Shown here piece by piece: positions 44,641 through 46,756 of a DNA stretch of 46,756 bases (its first letter is position 1; each line of letters opens with the position of its first letter). This stretch comes from Clostridiales bacterium. Its GTDB lineage: Bacteria; Bacillota; Clostridia; Christensenellales; Aristaeellaceae. Below the pieces are notes generated by a model. That model had not been told where the DNA came from. It did not search any database and saw nothing but the letters and a program-made list of their open reading frames with translations. The stretch is from assembly GCA_024695415.1 (NCBI GenBank), contig JAILIE010000110.1, positions 1 to 46,756 on the forward strand. Reading direction: 5' to 3'. Both the position numbers and the translations under genes were made by a program.

Positions 44641-46115
44641 GCGTCCAGCCCTCCTTCCGCGCCTTCCGCCAGCTGCAGCGCCCGGAGCACCGCGCCGGCC
44701 TTGTTCATGCTTTCCTCGAATTCCTTTTCCGGCACGGAATCGAAGACGATTCCGGCGCCGGAGCGGATGAACACCCGGCCGTTCTTGCGCCAGGCGATGC
44801 GGATCGCGATGCAGGTGTCCATATTGCCGGCAAAGTCGATATAGCCGATGGCGCCGCCGTAGATTCCGCGCTTGTTCTTCTCCAGCTCACCGATCAGCTG
44901 GCAGGCCCGGATCTTCGGCGCGCCGGAGAGCGTGCCGGCCGGAAGCACCGCCTCGATGGCGTCCAGAGCATCCCGGTCCTCCCGGATTTCCCCGCGGACC
45001 GTGGAGCCAATGTGCATCACATGGGAGAAGCGGAGGATCTGGTGCAGGGTTTCCACCTGCACGGTGCCGAAGCGGGAGATCTTTCCCAGGTCGTTCTGCC
45101 CCAGGTCCACGAGCATGTTGTGCTCCGCCAGTTCCTTTTCATCCCGCAGCAGTTCCGTCTCCAGCGCCGCGTCCTCCGCGGAGATCTTTCCGCGGGGCCG
45201 GGTGCCGGCGAGGGGGAAGGTGTGGAGTATGCCGTCCTCCAGCTTCACCAGCGTTTCGGGGCTCGCACCGGCGACCTCCACGTCCGTGCCGGAGAAATAA
45301 AACATGTAGGGGGAGGGATTGACGGTCCGCAGCATCCGGTAGACGTTCAGCAGGCTGCCCTCGTAGGGCGCGCTCAGCCGGTTGGACAGCACGATCTGGA
45401 AGATGTCGCCCTCCTTAATGTAGTGCTTCGCCTTTTCGACCATATCGCAGAAGGCTTCCCGCTCAAAGAGCGGCTCGACCGGGCCGGCCAGGCGGCCGGG
45501 GATATCCTTTGCCTCGGCGCCTTCCGTCAGGATGCGGCGCATTTCCGCCAGCTCCATTTCCGCCCGGTGGTAACCCGCCTCACCGTCCGCCAGCTTCACG
45601 TTCGCGATCAGGATGATCTTCTGGCGGAAGTTGTCGAAGGCGATGACCTTGTCAAAGAGCATCAGGTCCACGTCCATGAAGTGCTCGGTGTCCGGCACGT
45701 TGGTTTTGACCGTGGGCTCGGAATAGTTCAGGTAATCATAGGAGAAGTAACCGGTGAGCCCGCCGGTGAAGGGCGGCAGGCCCGGGATCCGCGGGCTCCG
45801 GTATTCCGCCAGGATCTGGCGGAGCACGGCGGAGGGATTATCGGTTTTCAGCTTCACGTCGCCGACGGCCATTTCCCCGTCCACGCAGGTGATGCTCAGC
45901 TTCGGCTCGTAGCCGAGGAAGGTGTAGCGGCCCCAGTTTTCCTGCGCCTCGGCGGATTCCAGCAGGAATACGTGGGCGGATACGTTCTTCAGCTTCCGGA
46001 CCGCCTGGATCGGCGTGCAGATGTCCGAGAGAAGTTCGCAGCTGACCGGGACGACATTGTACAGGCCGGACGCGCGGTACTGTTCCAGTTCCGCGTACGC
46101 GGGAGAAACCTTCAT
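44637..46115 (-). CDS. trpE: Anthranilate synthase component I
   Basis: A 492-residue chorismate-using enzyme. The N-terminal regulatory part contains the LLES motif of tryptophan feedback binding (VFLLESAEAQENWGRYTFLG). The catalytic part has GDIFQIVLSNRLS, PLAGTRPRG, DLGQNDLGKIS, and GTLSGAPKIRACQLI. The ATG at 46115 follows AAGGAGGCTGC. The extension to 46211 is T-box RNA, not protein. First gene of trpEGDCFBA. Confidence 0.97.
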   Translation of the reverse strand: MKVSPAYAELEQYRASGLYNVVPVSCELLSDICTPIQAVRKLKNVSAHVFLLESAEAQENWGRYTFLGYEPKLSITCVDGEMAVGDVKLKTDNPSAVLRQILAEYRSPRIPGLPPFTGGLTGYFSYDYLNYSEPTVKTNVPDTEHFMDVDLMLFDKVIAFDNFRQKIILIANVKLADGEAGYHRAEMELAEMRRILTEGAEAKDIPGRLAGPVEPLFEREAFCDMVEKAKHYIKEGDIFQIVLSNRLSAPYEGSLLNVYRMLRTVNPSPYMFYFSGTDVEVAGASPETLVKLEDGILHTFPLAGTRPRGKISAEDAALETELLRDEKELAEHNMLVDLGQNDLGKISRFGTVQVETLHQILRFSHVMHIGSTVRGEIREDRDALDAIEAVLPAGTLSGAPKIRACQLIGELEKNKRGIYGGAIGYIDFAGNMDTCIAIRIAWRKNGRVFIRSGAGIVFDSVPEKEFEESMNKAGAVLRALQLAEGAEGGLDA

Positions 46116-46138
46116 AAGCAGCCTCCTTACCGGTGCCG

Positions 46139-46415
46139 GAGAAGAGAAAAACCCCGGCAGATGATCGATCTGCCAGGGACGAAATTCATTCGCGGTGCCA
46201 CCCTGTTTCACGGAATAACCGTGCGCTTAGCGGGATACGTTCATATCCCCGGCCACTGACGCGTGCCCCACGTCGCAGAATACTCGGCTTTCAGCCTTTG
46301 ACTGCGCCCTCCGCGGTCCATTTGGCGGTTTGTTTCCTGCCCGGCTTTCAGCATCCCGGACTCTCTGTGAGGGCATGGCCGCTTTGATCTCCGCTTCAAC
46401 GGTTTCTATGAAATT
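46139..46415 (-). promoter_or_regulatory. Tryptophan-specific T-box riboswitch leader
   Basis: On the minus strand the T-box sequence GGGTGGCACCGCG lies at 46191-46203, just before an intrinsic terminator. A specifier-loop-like AAATGGACC has the Trp codon TGG at 46318-46320, about 115 bases earlier. Uncharged tRNA-Trp would pair with both and prevent termination, turning on the trp operon. The Trp assignment agrees with the downstream genes. Confidence 0.93.
46147..46178 (-). terminator. T-box attenuator terminator
   Basis: CCCTGGCAGAT and ATCTGCCGGGG pair (one T-G) around CGATC and are followed by TTTTT on the minus strand. It competes with the antiterminator that includes the T-box sequence. 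Confidence 0.9.
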
Positions 46416-46421
46416 ACACGC

Positions 46422-46450
46422 ATTTTAACAGCCGGACGCGCGGGTGTCAA
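46422..46450 (-). promoter_or_regulatory. Promoter of the trp operon
   Basis: TTGACA, 17 bases, TAAAAT on the minus strand, with an extended TGT before the -10. It lies 34 bases after the upstream pheA copy ends. Confidence 0.88.
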
Positions 46451-46483
46451 GAAAGACAGGAAGCCTGAACACGAGAAAAACAA

Positions 46484-46756
46484 TCAGGCCTGCTCGGTGT
46501 AGCTGCCAAGCCAGGTGAAGTGATCCGCGCTTACTTCCAGCGCTTCCATCAGACGGATAAAACCGGGAGAATAGACGGATGTGTCCAGATCGAAACAGAA
46601 CATAAACTCAAAATCCCGCCCGGGCACAGGACGGCTTTCCAGCTTGGTGAGGTTGACTCCCTGCGCATTGAAGAGGGCCAGGATCCGGTACAGTTCGCCC
46701 GGACGGTGGGGAAGGGACAGGAGCAGCGTGGTGCGGTCCGCGCCGGGATAAATCTC
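46484..46756 (-). CDS. pheA: Prephenate dehydratase/P-protein, copy 2, C-terminal end only
   Basis: The last 90 codons of a second pheA, running off the right edge. The reading begins EIYPGADRTTLLLSLPHRPG and ends HFTWLGSYTEQA, an ACT regulatory domain. By eye, 76 of 90 residues match copy 1 at 34713-35852, while synonymous positions differ widely, so the duplication is not recent. Whether the 5' part has both enzyme domains cannot be seen. Confidence 0.9.
   Translation of the reverse strand, partial: EIYPGADRTTLLLSLPHRPGELYRILALFNAQGVNLTKLESRPVPGRDFEFMFCFDLDTSVYSPGFIRLMEALEVSADHFTWLGSYTEQA

Noticed and set aside
46116..46211. Extended trpE start at 46211
   Set aside because: It would translate the T-box and terminator; the ribosome binding site and conserved start are at 46115.
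46438..46484. Terminator for pheA copy 2
   Set aside because: GCCTGA and TCAGGC can pair over 6 bp, but the T-run lies in the loop rather than after the stem.

Overview
This window looks like a chromosomal segment of a GC-rich (roughly 60% G+C) low-complexity-genome Clostridia-type Firmicute, perhaps a gut or rumen lineage. The reasons are: ribosomal protein L27 carries the cleavable Firmicute N-terminal extension, with the Prp protease gene beside it; the rplU leader and a tryptophan T-box are of Firmicute type; MurE has the meso-DAP motif; ribosome binding sites are strong and promoters are housekeeping type with 17-base spacers; and several intergenic repeats are of kinds I associate with Clostridiales. 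Genus-level naming would be a guess. No rRNA, tRNA, CRISPR array, prophage or insertion sequence was seen.

Layout. 1-3.1 kb (minus strand): a partial metallophosphoesterase, a cytoplasmic fusion of a ParB-like domain to a BMP-type binding domain, and purC. 3.4-10.1 kb (plus): proteostasis genes tig-clpP-clpX-lon, then engB. 10.2-11.6 kb: a zinc-ribbon protein behind a long 5' leader, and a second metallophosphoesterase, closed by a strong terminator. 11.6-21.0 kb: a reduced division and cell wall (dcw) cluster, mraZ-ftsL-murE-mraY-murD-ftsQ-ftsA-ftsZ, lacking the usual rsmH, ftsI, murF, ftsW, murG and murC. 21.1-28.0 kb: an orphan secreted solute-binding protein, galK, the t6A/ribosome-modification genes tsaE-tsaB-rimI (repeat DNA runs into the rimI reading frame), a secreted PIG-L family deacetylase and a secreted phosphodiester glycosidase-like protein. 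28.0-32.0 kb: L21 leader-rplU-prp-rpmA, then metG-tatD. 32.0-34.6 kb (minus): feoAB as one fused gene plus a small Cys-rich FeoB-associated membrane protein. 34.7-39.1 kb (plus): pheA (P-protein), a GH31 glycosidase, and an unrecognised winged-helix plus PD-(D/E)XK-like protein. 39.1-46.5 kb (minus): a complete trpEGDCFBA operon under a Trp T-box, with a tandem-ACT-domain gene at its 3' end. At the right edge, the C-terminal end of a second pheA runs off the window.

How it works together. Most of the window is housekeeping. The trp operon is laid out for tRNA-Trp-responsive attenuation: promoter, T-box, terminator, then seven tightly coupled genes. The two pheA copies, in inverted orientation on either side of it, make this an aromatic amino acid region. 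Prp lies between its known substrate L27 and L21. TsaE and TsaB belong to the threonylcarbamoyl-adenosine tRNA pathway.

The points most worth follow-up are the ParB-BMP fusion, the winged-helix/nuclease-like protein, the reduced dcw cluster with 13-base repeats in the mraZ promoter, the structured leader before the zinc-ribbon gene, the 31-base-period palindromic repeats that supply the trpA stop codon, and the repeat-derived N-terminus of RimI. I did not see a clear new defence or mobile system.
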